A stretch of DNA of 64,000 nucleotides from UBA1563 sp037440065 (GCA_037440065.1 JBBIUV010000015.1:62001-126000), one strand, 5' to 3'; positions 35,704 through 44,540 are shown, counted from the first letter of the stretch. Translations and numbers: made by a program. Notes: generated from the letters alone by a model not told the origin.

Positions 35704-36084
35704 TTATTCGCTTCTCCGGTAAGCCATCATTCCGCCGGGAACATTCTTTGCGTTAAAACCTTTTTCGATAAGAAACTTTGTTGCTGAGCGGGAGCGGTTT
35801 CCCGATCTGCAAATAACCGCGATTTCTTTCTTCCGGTATTTTTCAAGATCAGCAACTTTTTGCTCGAGTATTTGCAAAGGAATATTTATCACCCCTTTAA
35901 TTTGTCCAAGTTCACTTGTCAATTCTTGCGGCATTCTTACATCAAGAATAACCAAAGTGGTGTCTTTCCCGAAACGTTCCTTTAGTTCGTTAACAGAAAT
36001 TGAAGTTTTGGGATCGTCTTGAGCCATTCCAAAGAAACTGAAAATTGACATAAATAATAGTGCTGTAAGTAAATAAAATTTCAT
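35704..36084 (-). CDS. Periplasmic single-domain rhodanese
   Basis: A signal peptide of about 21 residues (ending FGMAQ) precedes one rhodanese domain. The active-site loop is CRSGNRSR with the catalytic Cys near residue 91. VILDVRMPQEL and GVINIPL are also typical. Single-domain periplasmic rhodaneses transfer sulfane sulfur, or act in thiol and sulfur homeostasis; the partner is unknown. It is the last gene of a probable operon of sigma factor, anti-sigma factor, FmdB protein and rhodanese. Confidence 0.88.
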   Translation of the reverse strand: MKFYLLTALLFMSIFSFFGMAQDDPKTSISVNELKERFGKDTTLVILDVRMPQELTSELGQIKGVINIPLQILEQKVADLEKYRKKEIAVICRSGNRSRSATKFLIEKGFNAKNVPGGMMAYRRSE

Positions 36085-36100
36085 GATTGATAAAATTTAG

Positions 36101-36346
36101 TTAATTTAATCCGCACATACCGGAAGCGCAACCACCACCGCTGTAGTTTGTTCCGCATGTTCCGGTTGAACATCCACCATCATAGGAAGAACCGGAGTTT
36201 ACCGATGCGGCAAATGACGAGAGAAGCTTTTTATTTTCTTTCGATTGGCATTTCGGACAGGTAACATCGTCTATTTTTGTTGAAGATTTATGAAGCACTT
36301 CAAATTTTTCATTGCAAGCTTGGCAGCGATATTCAAAAACGGGCAT
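36101..36346 (-). CDS. FmdB-family zinc ribbon protein
   Basis: An 81-residue protein opening with MPVFEYRCQACNEKFE. It has two CxxC pairs (CQAC and CPKC) that form a zinc ribbon, as in FmdB regulatory proteins. The C-terminal half is Gly/Ser/Cys-rich with CSTGTCGTNYSGGGC and ends in CGLN, adding five further cysteines of unknown use. It lies between the anti-sigma and rhodanese genes, suggesting a link to metal or thiol stress. Confidence 0.85.
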   Translation of the reverse strand: MPVFEYRCQACNEKFEVLHKSSTKIDDVTCPKCQSKENKKLLSSFAASVNSGSSYDGGCSTGTCGTNYSGGGCASGMCGLN

Positions 36347-36369
36347 ATTGTTATTCCTCTTTTAGCGTT

Positions 36370-36612
36370 TTACTTTTCATCTGATAATTCGAGAAACGCC
36401 ATCAATTTTTTATGAACGTCATCCGGCAGCGTTTCCGTACATTTTTTATAAAGGTCAATCGTCATTTCTACAGAAGAGAAATAACTTCTGCAGCCTTCAC
36501 AAGATTCTAAATGGTCTTTAATTGACAAACATTTCGGCGAGTTCATCTCCTCACTGAGACTTTCGCAAATGTGACTCATCACTTCTTTACATGATACTTT
36601 TTCTTCACTCAT
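36370..36612 (-). CDS. Zinc-binding anti-sigma factor (ZAS type)
   Basis: An 80-residue soluble protein with the ZAS motif HxxxCxxC in DHLESCEGC, preceded by SCKEVMSHICE and followed by a helix. Such domains bind the cognate ECF sigma factor and hold zinc; oxidation of the cysteines can release the sigma factor. No membrane segment is present, so this is the soluble RsrA-like type. Its start overlaps the stop of the sigma gene by four bases, the normal sigma/anti-sigma arrangement. Confidence 0.85.
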   Translation of the reverse strand: MSEEKVSCKEVMSHICESLSEEMNSPKCLSIKDHLESCEGCRSYFSSVEMTIDLYKKCTETLPDDVHKKLMAFLELSDEK

Positions 36613-37169
36613 TTTTGAAATGCCTTCGTAATTTCATTTCTTAAAAATGACCGTGCTCTATGCAGGCGCGATTTTACTGCCGGAATTGAAAGTTCCAGCA
36701 TCTTTGCCGTTTCTTCGGTTGAATATTCTTCAACGTCGCGCAGTGTAAAAACTACGCGGTATTCCGGCTGTAATTTGTTTATTGCTGAATCCAAAATATT
36801 TCGCATCTCTTTTGCTTCTAAATCTTTTATGGGCAGCGTTGACCAATCGGTAATATATTTTTCATCGAACAGGCTCTCATCGGTTTCTTGTTCAACAAAA
36901 GTATAACGGCTGCTTTTTCTTGCTTCCATCAAACAGTGATTTACCACTATCCGGTAAAGCCACGTGGAAAGTTTTGAGTTCCCATCAAACTGGTGCAGTG
37001 ATTTTATCATACTGTAAAATGTTTCCTGCATCATGTTCTCGGCTTTTTCGCGGTCGCGGCAGACTTTAAAAGCGAAACTGTAAACCGTCTGCTCATAATT
37101 TTTTACAAGTTGAGCAAGCGCTTTTCTGTCACCATTCTTTGCGGAAGCTATTAATTCTTCTTCATTCAT
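36609..37169 (-). CDS. ECF-family RNA polymerase sigma factor
   Basis: The 186 residues contain region 2 with MQETFYSMIKSLHQFDGNS and LSTWLYRIVVN, and region 4 with YSTEETAKMLELSIPAVKSRLHRAR, the HTH that reads the -35 element. Regions 1.1 and 3 are absent, as in ECF sigmas. It is followed by an overlapping zinc anti-sigma gene, an FmdB protein and a rhodanese. This suggests a response to thiol, sulfur or metal stress; that is inference from context. Confidence 0.93.
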   Translation of the reverse strand: MNEEELIASAKNGDRKALAQLVKNYEQTVYSFAFKVCRDREKAENMMQETFYSMIKSLHQFDGNSKLSTWLYRIVVNHCLMEARKSSRYTFVEQETDESLFDEKYITDWSTLPIKDLEAKEMRNILDSAINKLQPEYRVVFTLRDVEEYSTEETAKMLELSIPAVKSRLHRARSFLRNEITKAFQK

Positions 37170-37227
37170 ACTGTGAGATGTAAAATTTGGATTTTCGATT
37201 CTTAAAATAACGAAAAATGTCCGAGTA

Positions 37228-37839
37228 CTATAATTCCAGACTCATCCATAAATACCAACTTGCAATAGACTGGTATGGTTTCCATTTTTTCTTTTTGCTT
37301 AAAGAAGTGATCTTCGCTTCATCCGGAAGTTCTTTCAAACGATAATTTTTTTTAATTGCATTCTTTATTCCAAGATCACCGACAGGCAAAACATCTAATC
37401 TTCCGAGGGTAAAAATTAAAAACATGTGGGCCGTCCAAACGCCGATTCCTTTAACTTTTGTAAGCTCTTTAATTATTTCTTCATCAGATTTTTCAGCGAT
37501 ATTTTTAAATGAAAGATCATTTGAGAGAACTTTTTCCGAAAGGTCTTTTACATATTTCGCTTTGGCGTTTGATAGTCCAAACGTGCGCAACTCTTCTACC
37601 GTTGCTGCGGCAACTTCTTCCGGTTTGATCTTCTTACCAAAATGTGCGGAGAATTTTTTGTAAATGCTTTCGCCGGCTTTAACCGAAAGCTGTTGATTAA
37701 TGATCGCTTGAATAAGTGACTCATAGTAATTGTTGCGTCGTTTAATACCGCAAAGAGGAGATTGTGATATAATCCTATTTAAAACCGGATCGCAGGCAAT
37801 TAAATGATTTATTCCGTTTCTAATTTCTAAAGAATTCAT
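37228..37839 (-). CDS. DNA-3-methyladenine glycosylase II family protein (AlkA-like)
   Basis: This HhH-GPD base-excision glycosylase has 203 residues, matching the AlkA core without the N-terminal domain. AIINQQLSVKAGESIY marks the start of the helical domain. The helix-hairpin-helix reads LTKVKGIGVWTAHMFLIFTLG, and the catalytic Asp follows in LPVGDLGI. It should remove alkylated purines. It lies 58 bases upstream of the sigma factor gene on the same strand, and only 23 bases from the divergent sensor gene, so their promoters overlap. Confidence 0.92.
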   Translation of the reverse strand: MNSLEIRNGINHLIACDPVLNRIISQSPLCGIKRRNNYYESLIQAIINQQLSVKAGESIYKKFSAHFGKKIKPEEVAAATVEELRTFGLSNAKAKYVKDLSEKVLSNDLSFKNIAEKSDEEIIKELTKVKGIGVWTAHMFLIFTLGRLDVLPVGDLGIKNAIKKNYRLKELPDEAKITSLSKKKKWKPYQSIASWYLWMSLEL

Positions 37840-37862
37840 TATAATTATTATAGAGAAAAAAA

Positions 37863-39992
37863 ATGGTATTTAAAATGGCAGCCCAAATAAAACCGATTGT
37901 TCTGATAAAAGCAAATAAACTTTTCTCAAATGTTTCTGAAGATTCATATTCGTTCCCTTTTGTTGCAAAGGATGTTGTTGAATTTAAGGAGGGAGATATA
38001 ATTTATAAAGTTGGAGATTCTGCCGAACATATCTGCTTGCTCTTAGAAGGAAATGTGAAAATTAAATTTTCCGCCCCGGTTGACGGACAACGGATTTTTC
38101 TAAAAAGTTCAACCGATTTTTTTGGCGAAAAAGAATTTCTTGCCATGACTGCCCGCACTTCTTCCGCTGTTGCCGAGACCAATACAACACTTTATCTCCT
38201 TAGAAGAAAAGAATTAAACGAGCTAATTACTCCAAACAGAACAATCTCAAACAATTTGCAAGGACTTGAGAGTCTTTCTGCAAACGATGAACTTCCTCCT
38301 TCTAAATCAACCGGCGAATTCCAAAACATTACCCGTGAATCTTTCAACTTCGATGCTTTTCCTTCCATATCAAATGAAGATCCGTTTGAATTAAAAGATG
38401 AGAAACCAGCAGATTCACCGGCTCAGAATTTTTCTTCATTTGACGACGAACCGTTGATTCAAAGCGAACCAGAAATTACTTTTGACACCGACAAATTTAA
38501 ATCAACTTTCAACGAAACAAACATTCAGGAACCACCAAGACACGATTATTCAAAAACTCAGGCGGTTGAACCTGAAAGTGCAAGTTGGGACTTTTCTTTA
38601 CCGGATGAAGAAGCGCTTCCGGTTGAAGAAACTCCGGAGCCTGAAGAACCGGAAGTAAAAAACCCTCTTCTTCATAAACCAATTGAAGACAGCTTCTGGG
38701 GTGTTTCTGAAGTTCCAAAGAACCACACGTTTGTTGATGAACCGGCAGATGAACCAAAATCTTCAATTTCTCCAGAGAACAGTCACCAACTTTTTTTTCA
38801 AAATGAAAATAAAATTGCGGTCGGGTTAACAGCAGATCAACTTCAGTTAATTATTGATGCTGCAGAGAAAGTAAATTCAAACATAAAGATTGATGAAGTT
38901 CTCCGCGCTATTGTTGAAGCTGCAACATCACTTACGTCTGCAGACCGCGGCACTCTCTACATTTTGGATTATGACAAAGGTGAGCTCTGGTCTAAAGTTT
39001 TGCGTGGTGATAATATCGAAGAAATAAGATTAAAAATTGGTCAAGGACTTGCGGGCCACGTGGCAAAGACAGGGGAAATCATTAATATCAACGATGTTCA
39101 CGAAGATGACCGGTTTGACAGCGACATAGATAAAATGTCCGGCTATACAACTAAATCGATGATCTGTTTCCCGATCAAAAACAGAGAAGGACTTATCATC
39201 GGTGTAATTCAATTATTAAATTCTGCGCATGGAGAATTTACACAAATCGATCTTGATTTTCTTGAAGCGCTTTCTGTTCACGCTGCTCTTGCGTTATCAA
39301 ACGCGGAACTTATGCAGCAGTTAATAAAGACCGATAAACTTGTATCACTTGGCAAACTGACAAACTTCATACTTTCGGATATTAAAAAACCGGTTCTTAC
39401 GATAAAACAATTTGCAGAACATGTTAAAAGAAAAAATGTTCCCGACGACGTAAAACAGGTAATGGATTTGATGATTGAGCAAGTGGCAAATGTTAATGAA
39501 ATAATTCAATCCACACTTGCGTATGCCGAAGGAAAAACATTTTACCGGTTAAAGAAAAGACCCATCAATTCAGTAATGGATGAAATTGTCCTTAAGCTTG
39601 CAGAATATGTTGAACACCGGGGCGTAAAGTTGTTCAAAAAGTTTGACCGCGATGTGAATGTCAACGTTGATAAAAAAGAATTGTATCAAGCCTGTTATCA
39701 AATTACAAAAAATGCGTGCGATGCAATGCCGGACGGCGGCAAACTCTTTGTCTCAACTTCTGTTGAGCTCCACGATGTGAAGATTTCTTTTAAAGATAAC
39801 GGAATCGGAATTCCCGAAAGTGTTTTGGGCAAAATATTTGAACCATTCATGAGTCAGGGTAAAAAAGAAGGAATGGGTTTGGGTTTACCGATAGCCGAAA
39901 ATATTGTTAAAAAACATAACGGCACTATTTCAGTTGAAAGTTCATTAGGGGAAGGAGCGATTTTCTCCATCTCACTTCCGATTGAAAATTAA
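37863..39992 (+). CDS. cNMP-GAF sensor ATPase with histidine-less H-box (pseudo-histidine kinase)
   Basis: The domains in order are an N-terminal cyclic-nucleotide-binding (CRP-like) fold (~30-130), a long acidic Pro/Glu-rich linker (~140-320), a GAF domain (~330-480), a DHp-like helical pair (~490-570) and a GHKL ATPase. The ATPase has N-box ITKNACDAM, G1 DNGIGIP, F-box IFEPFMS and G2 GMGLGLP, all intact. Where kinases have HExxxP, this protein has SDIKKP, so the phosphoacceptor His is Ser505. It probably binds ATP but cannot autophosphorylate in the standard way. No response regulator is adjacent. It leads an operon with miaA and a glycosyltransferase. Confidence 0.85.
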   Translation: MVFKMAAQIKPIVLIKANKLFSNVSEDSYSFPFVAKDVVEFKEGDIIYKVGDSAEHICLLLEGNVKIKFSAPVDGQRIFLKSSTDFFGEKEFLAMTARTSSAVAETNTTLYLLRRKELNELITPNRTISNNLQGLESLSANDELPPSKSTGEFQNITRESFNFDAFPSISNEDPFELKDEKPADSPAQNFSSFDDEPLIQSEPEITFDTDKFKSTFNETNIQEPPRHDYSKTQAVEPESASWDFSLPDEEALPVEETPEPEEPEVKNPLLHKPIEDSFWGVSEVPKNHTFVDEPADEPKSSISPENSHQLFFQNENKIAVGLTADQLQLIIDAAEKVNSNIKIDEVLRAIVEAATSLTSADRGTLYILDYDKGELWSKVLRGDNIEEIRLKIGQGLAGHVAKTGEIININDVHEDDRFDSDIDKMSGYTTKSMICFPIKNREGLIIGVIQLLNSAHGEFTQIDLDFLEALSVHAALALSNAELMQQLIKTDKLVSLGKLTNFILSDIKKPVLTIKQFAEHVKRKNVPDDVKQVMDLMIEQVANVNEIIQSTLAYAEGKTFYRLKKRPINSVMDEIVLKLAEYVEHRGVKLFKKFDRDVNVNVDKKELYQACYQITKNACDAMPDGGKLFVSTSVELHDVKISFKDNGIGIPESVLGKIFEPFMSQGKKEGMGLGLPIAENIVKKHNGTISVESSLGEGAIFSISLPIEN

Positions 39993-40001
39993 TCTTACTG
40001 A

Positions 40002-40916
40002 ATGAACTATAACCTCATTACCGTTTTGGGTCCCACCGCATGCGGTAAAACAAGATTAGCCGCAGCTCTTGCCGATTATTTTGAAGGTGAAATTATTTCC
40101 GCTGATTCCCGCCAGGTTTATAAACGCATGAACATTGGAACGGGAAAAGATCTAGAAGAGTTTTCCGTTAACGGCAGACAAATTCCTTACCACCTTATTG
40201 ATGTTGTTGAACCGGAAGAAGAATTTAATTTATATCTTTTTAAAGAACATTTCTCAAAAGCGTTTCAAACAATAACTACAAAACAAAAAACTCCTTTCTT
40301 AACCGGCGGAACAGGGTTGTATCTTTCTGCAGTTCTGCAAAAATATCATCTTGCTAAAACAGATTTTGCTTCGGAACGGAGAAAAGAATTAGAAAATTTT
40401 CCTGAAGAAAAATTATTGGGACTCCTCCGCTTTCTTAATCCAAATTTGCACAACACGACTGATCTGCTTGACAAAGACCGATTAATAAAAGCAATTCTTG
40501 TTGCTGAAGCTGATCCGGAGGAAGAAACAGAGAAATCGATTCCCGTCTCTTCGTTCACAATCGGGATCCAACTAGAAAGAAAAATTGTTAAAGAAAGAAT
40601 TTCAGAACGCTTGAAGCACCGCTTACAAAACGGAATGATCGAAGAAGTTGAGCAGCTAGTTGCCGATGGAATTACGTATGAGAAATTAAATTTCTTCGGA
40701 TTGGAATACCGTTACGTTGGACTGTATCTTCAAAAGGAATTGAATTACAACGACATGTTCCAGAAACTACAAAGCGCAATTCATCAATTTGCAAAACGGC
40801 AAATGACCTGGTTCCGCAAAATGGAACGAGAAGGGGTTATAATAAGCTGGCTTCCCGAAGCTGATTTTGAGGAAGCTAAAAATCTGATCGAATCAAAATG
40901 TCCTCTCTTCCGGTAA
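40002..40916 (+). CDS. miaA: tRNA dimethylallyltransferase
   Basis: MiaA adds a dimethylallyl group to N6 of A37 in tRNAs reading UNN codons. The 304-residue protein has the P-loop GPTACGKT (~10-17), ISADSRQVYKRMNIGTGK (~33-50), the LTGGTGLYLSAV motif and the C-terminal FAKRQMTWFRK. It starts nine bases after the sensor gene and its 3' end overlaps the glycosyltransferase start by 19 bases, so the three genes are a unit. Confidence 0.95.
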   Translation: MNYNLITVLGPTACGKTRLAAALADYFEGEIISADSRQVYKRMNIGTGKDLEEFSVNGRQIPYHLIDVVEPEEEFNLYLFKEHFSKAFQTITTKQKTPFLTGGTGLYLSAVLQKYHLAKTDFASERRKELENFPEEKLLGLLRFLNPNLHNTTDLLDKDRLIKAILVAEADPEEETEKSIPVSSFTIGIQLERKIVKERISERLKHRLQNGMIEEVEQLVADGITYEKLNFFGLEYRYVGLYLQKELNYNDMFQKLQSAIHQFAKRQMTWFRKMEREGVIISWLPEADFEEAKNLIESKCPLFR

Positions 40917-42193
40917 AAGTAAAAAAGTATTTAGACAAATACAGAACTAAAGTTCTCCCTTTAGAATGGCGCTCTTCCTCTCATATTGAAATGATTGTTG
41001 TTATTCCGGCGATAAGTGAATACGAAAACATAAAACGATTACTTGCTTCTCTTTCAGCTGCCGAAAATAAATATGCCGATAAAATTTTAGTCCTTTTTGT
41101 GGTGAACAATTTAAAATCGTCACCTGACGAAGTTAAAACAGAAAACCAAAAAACGATTGAGTATTTACTCGCAAAGTTGAGCGATGAGGCTTCGAGCAAT
41201 AATTTTTCTTTGGGATTTATCGATGCCGCAACATCCGGCAATGAATTGGATGAGAAAAACGGGGGAGTAGGTTTAGCCCGTAAAATAGGAATGGATGCTT
41301 CGCTTTCGCTTTTTAATTACGGTTCGTTAAAGAAAAAGATTCTTGTTTGCCTTGATGCCGACTGTACCGTCTCTCGAAATTATTTTACTGAAATTTATGA
41401 AGAATTTTACAAACGGAATCTAAATGCGGCGGTTGTTTCGTTTCAGCATTCGTTGGCTGATGAAACAAACCGTGAAGCAATTCTCTGTTACGAAATATTT
41501 CTCCGTTATTATGTTTTATGTCTAAGGATTGCCGGTTCGCCATACGCGTTCCATACCATCGGCTCAACCATGATCTGCGATGTTGAGAGTTATATAAAAG
41601 TTGAAGGGATGAACAAACAAAAAGCCGCAGAGGATTTTTACTTCCTTGAAAAGTTAGCGAAGAATGTTTCAATTGGTGAAATAAGAAATGCTGTTGTTTA
41701 TCCTTCGTCGCGCGGATCGTGGCGCGTGCCGTTTGGAACAGGGCAGAGGGTGAATAGATTTCTTAGCCAAATTCAGAATGAATATCTTCTCTACAACTTT
41801 GATTCGTTTTTAGTGTTGAAAGATTGGCTGAAATTATTTTTATCAAATAATTTTTCAGCAGAAGAATATTTAGGTGAAGCAGAAAAAATTCATCCGAGTC
41901 TTTCTGCTTTTTTAATTGAACAGAAGTTTGAAAAAGCGTGGAGTGAAATATTACGCACAGCTAAAACGGATGTGCAGCTAAAGCGGCAAAAAAATATCTG
42001 GTTTGACGGATTCAAAACACTAAAGCTTATTCACTACTTGCGTGATAATGGTTTTCTGCCCCAGCCGATGTTCGTTTCGCTCAATCGCCTTTTTAAAGAG
42101 ATGAAAATTGAGATTGATTTTAGAAGCGGGGAAGAAATTCCGCCGTTTGATGTGCGAGTTAAATATTTGGAGATGTTACGTACGATTGAATGA
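40898..42193 (+). CDS. Family 2-like glycosyltransferase
   Basis: The 431-residue protein has an N-terminal GT-A-type domain. MIVVIPAISEYENIKRLLAS starts it, a GLARKIGMD segment follows, and the metal-binding DxD-like motif lies in VCLDADCTVSRNYF near residue 150. No transmembrane helix is evident, so it may act in the cytosol. The acceptor and donor are unknown. Its start lies within the end of miaA. A 16-base palindrome follows the stop. Confidence 0.78.
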   Translation: MSSLPVKVKKYLDKYRTKVLPLEWRSSSHIEMIVVIPAISEYENIKRLLASLSAAENKYADKILVLFVVNNLKSSPDEVKTENQKTIEYLLAKLSDEASSNNFSLGFIDAATSGNELDEKNGGVGLARKIGMDASLSLFNYGSLKKKILVCLDADCTVSRNYFTEIYEEFYKRNLNAAVVSFQHSLADETNREAILCYEIFLRYYVLCLRIAGSPYAFHTIGSTMICDVESYIKVEGMNKQKAAEDFYFLEKLAKNVSIGEIRNAVVYPSSRGSWRVPFGTGQRVNRFLSQIQNEYLLYNFDSFLVLKDWLKLFLSNNFSAEEYLGEAEKIHPSLSAFLIEQKFEKAWSEILRTAKTDVQLKRQKNIWFDGFKTLKLIHYLRDNGFLPQPMFVSLNRLFKEMKIEIDFRSGEEIPPFDVRVKYLEMLRTIE

Positions 42194-42212
42194 AATATTT
42201 CGTTTCTATTTA

Positions 42213-42228
42213 CCTGCCGATAGGCAGG
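42213..42228. repeat. Small palindrome CCTGCC-GATA-GGCAGG
   Basis: A perfect 6-bp inverted repeat with a GATA loop, followed by a G-rich run (GGGGGCGGGGGG). This kind of palindrome is common in intergenic gaps of Bacteroidota-type genomes. It may be a terminator remnant or a small dispersed repeat. Confidence 0.5.
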
Positions 42229-42354
42229 CGGAACTTTGGGGGCGGGGGGATTTGATGCTACCCTTATTTAATTCCTAACAGAATTTGGAAATACCTTTAT
42301 GTTCTGAGACGAAAGAATTTTTTGAATCAAATCGTTATTGAAAATATAGTTATT

Positions 42355-43631
42355 TTACCTCCTTCCTACGACTATTATCGCTTGATTGTTTGCATAGCCT
42401 ATCGCAACTACCAAATTGTTATTTACTGCAACACTTGTATATACGCCGTTAATAGCTAACTGGTTATATACCTTCCAGCTATTTCCATTATAATGAGCAA
42501 ATACTCCAAAGTCACCTACGGCAAAAATATCGTTCAGCCCATTTCCTCTTATTTTTCTGGTATAGTATAGGGGGATATCAGTAATTTCTTGCCAATAACC
42601 ACGCTTGTTTTCAAAACCCCTCCACCGCTGGTATAGATTACAAATCCGTTGTTCGTCCAGATGGAATGTACTCTTCTCCCGGTACTCCACTTCAAGGAAT
42701 CTACTTTCCCGTTTTTATTAATTGATAATATTTTATAATCTCCAGATTCAAAAACATTGGATACTGCACAATAAAGATTATACTCATTTGTTAAAACATT
42801 AGTAAATCCCCAAATATCATTAATGTTGGTAATTGTTCCGCTTTCTATCTTTTGCCAACTATTTCCATCGTAATGGGCTGTGTTACCAGTATTGCCTACT
42901 GCGTACAAATCAATGCTGCTTGTTCCCCACAGCTTGTTTACATTTGATGGAAAATAAATATTAAATGGAACCTGACTGAACGAATTTCCGTCCCAATGAA
43001 TCCCCGCTTCAAACCAAACATCATTATTATTGAAAGCAAAAACTGATTTAATAACTGGGTAAAACGGTGTCCCATTAAATGATATTGGGATTCTTTTCAA
43101 TTCCCACTTATTTCCACCCCAATGTATTGCGTTATAAACATGCGGATCGGGATTGCCTAGAGAGTCTGTCATATAAATTTCTCCAACCGCCCAAATGTTG
43201 TTTTCATCTATTATGGCAACATCATAAAGCAGGCTGTTGCTACCTTCACCAAAGGTAAAAGTTTGCCAGCTAAAGTTGTGGCTGGTGGTATCCATGGTTT
43301 TGGCAATTACTTCGTTGGTGGTTTGTTGTTGGTTGTTAGTAACAAAGGCTGCTTTTATTTTATAGCTTTGGTTGGGGAGGAGAGAATCCACGTAAAGTAA
43401 AGTATCGCTTCTTACAAGCGTAATGCTTTGGTCGGCTTTGTCGTTCACAAAAAGTGTTAGCGTATTTGGTGTTTGGTAATTGGTGGTTGTTATTTTTACC
43501 CAAGCTTCGGTGCAAGAAATGTCTTCTACGGTTAAGGCAAGTGTTTCAACCGGTTCGGACGTGTTCTTTTTGCAACCAATATTAAACAATATTAAAAAAG
43601 CAATCATGAGAGAAAAGAAATAAACTTTCAT
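42355..43631 (-). pseudogene. Propeller lipoprotein interrupted by a frameshift
   Basis: A signal peptide and lipobox (NIGCKKNTSEP) precede a fibronectin-like segment (~30-120) with NNQQQTTNE, then propeller-type repeats (LWGTSSIDLYAVG, HYDGNSWQKIE). The first frame reads through IYTSGGGVLKT near 42615 and then runs into unrelated sequence that stops at 42549. The next frame continues in good register with GYWQEITDIPLYY, NDIFAVGDFG and HYNGNSWKVYN, and ends at 42355. A one-base change in the run GGAGGGGTTTTGAAAAC would restore the frame. It is either a real pseudogene or a homopolymer sequencing error. truA lies seven bases upstream. Confidence 0.8.
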
Positions 43632-43638
43632 TTACAAC

Positions 43639-44424
43639 TTATTTACTAGAAACTTTTAATAGCGGAGAAAATTCTTGTTTAAACTTTTCCCCTTTGTAAA
43701 TAACTTGTTCTAAATAAAGCCCCGAAGGTGGAGCGGTGAATTTTGCCGGTTCGTTCTTAAGCGAGGTGAGATATTTTAGCACATCGTTTTCGGTTAAGTG
43801 GTTGCGTCCAACTTCTGCTGTTACGCCAACCATTCTGCGGACTTGCTTCCACAAAAAATGTGAACCGATAATTCTGATAAGGATCAGATCGTCAACTTCG
43901 GTAAGGGTAATATCATTTATTAAAACTTTTGTTGATTTTTCTTCCATGTTTTTATCGGTAAACGAAGCGAAGTCGTGCATGCCGATAAAAAGCTGCAAAG
44001 TTGATCTCATCTTATTCGTATCGAGTTTATCTTTTATCCACCATACAAACTGCTTGCCGAACGCCGTTCGCCGTTTAGAAATCTGATAAAGATAACTGCG
44101 CATCTCAACATCTTTGCGCGCGTGAAAATTGGGGTGCGCTTTTTCAACTTCAATGATATTAATGTCGTAGGGAAGTAGATCGTTGAATTTCATTTTGATA
44201 ATTTCCGGCGCGAGCATTGTCCGCACATCGAGCGAAGCAACTTGTCGCAGCGCATGTACTCCTGCATCGGTTCTTCCCGCTCCTTGAATATCTACGTCGC
44301 GGGTGTTAAAAATATCTTCTGCAATTCTCTGCAGCGTTCCCTGGACGGTCTTGCTGTCGCGCTGTTTTTGCCAGCCACTGTAGCGCGTGCCATCATACTC
44401 TATAAACATTTTGAATTTGGACAT
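43639..44424 (-). CDS. truA: tRNA pseudouridine synthase A
   Basis: TruA isomerises U38-40 in tRNA anticodon arms. The 261 residues have YDGTRYSGWQKQ at the N-terminus, the catalytic Asp in GAGRTDAGVHA (~52-62), ARKDVEMRSYLY and a C-terminal GSHFLWKQVRRMVG. It is typical in length. The region upstream holds a pair of inverted palindromes. It is followed by a frameshifted lipoprotein gene on the same strand. Confidence 0.96.
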   Translation of the reverse strand: MSKFKMFIEYDGTRYSGWQKQRDSKTVQGTLQRIAEDIFNTRDVDIQGAGRTDAGVHALRQVASLDVRTMLAPEIIKMKFNDLLPYDINIIEVEKAHPNFHARKDVEMRSYLYQISKRRTAFGKQFVWWIKDKLDTNKMRSTLQLFIGMHDFASFTDKNMEEKSTKVLINDITLTEVDDLILIRIIGSHFLWKQVRRMVGVTAEVGRNHLTENDVLKYLTSLKNEPAKFTAPPSGLYLEQVIYKGEKFKQEFSPLLKVSSK

Positions 44425-44462
44425 GAAGGTTAACTCTTAAATTATTTCAATTGTTTTTTATC

Positions 44463-44540
44463 GTAGGGAACGCTCGCGAGCGTTCCGTGTCTAATCTCTA
44501 CCACAATACTAAAGAGGAACGGTCTCGACCGTTCCCTACA
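44463..44540. repeat. Pair of inverted REP-like hairpins
   Basis: Two related palindromes face each other. The first is GGAACGCTCGCGAGCGTTCC (44467-44486), a perfect 20-mer. The second is GGAACGGTC-TC-GACCGTTCC (44516-44535). Flanks GTAGGGAAC and GTTCCCTAC make the whole element an inverted repeat about 78 bases long, sitting between queD and truA on the - strand. The two arms differ by a swapped G-C pair that preserves pairing. This is the form of bacterial BIME/REP elements. Confidence 0.75.

Noticed and set aside
42600..42620. Programmed -1 ribosomal frameshift site
   Set aside because: The run GGGGTTTTGAAAAC has no X XXY YYZ heptamer in the correct phase, and no downstream pseudoknot was evident.
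42355..42690. Separate 111-residue gene downstream of the lipoprotein
   Set aside because: Its first ~30 residues are unrelated to anything, while the rest continues the propeller repeats of the upstream frame. It is the 3' part of a frameshifted gene.
44463..44540. CRISPR repeat pair
   Set aside because: Two copies in opposite orientation with arms that fold on themselves; no spacer-repeat periodicity and no cas gene.
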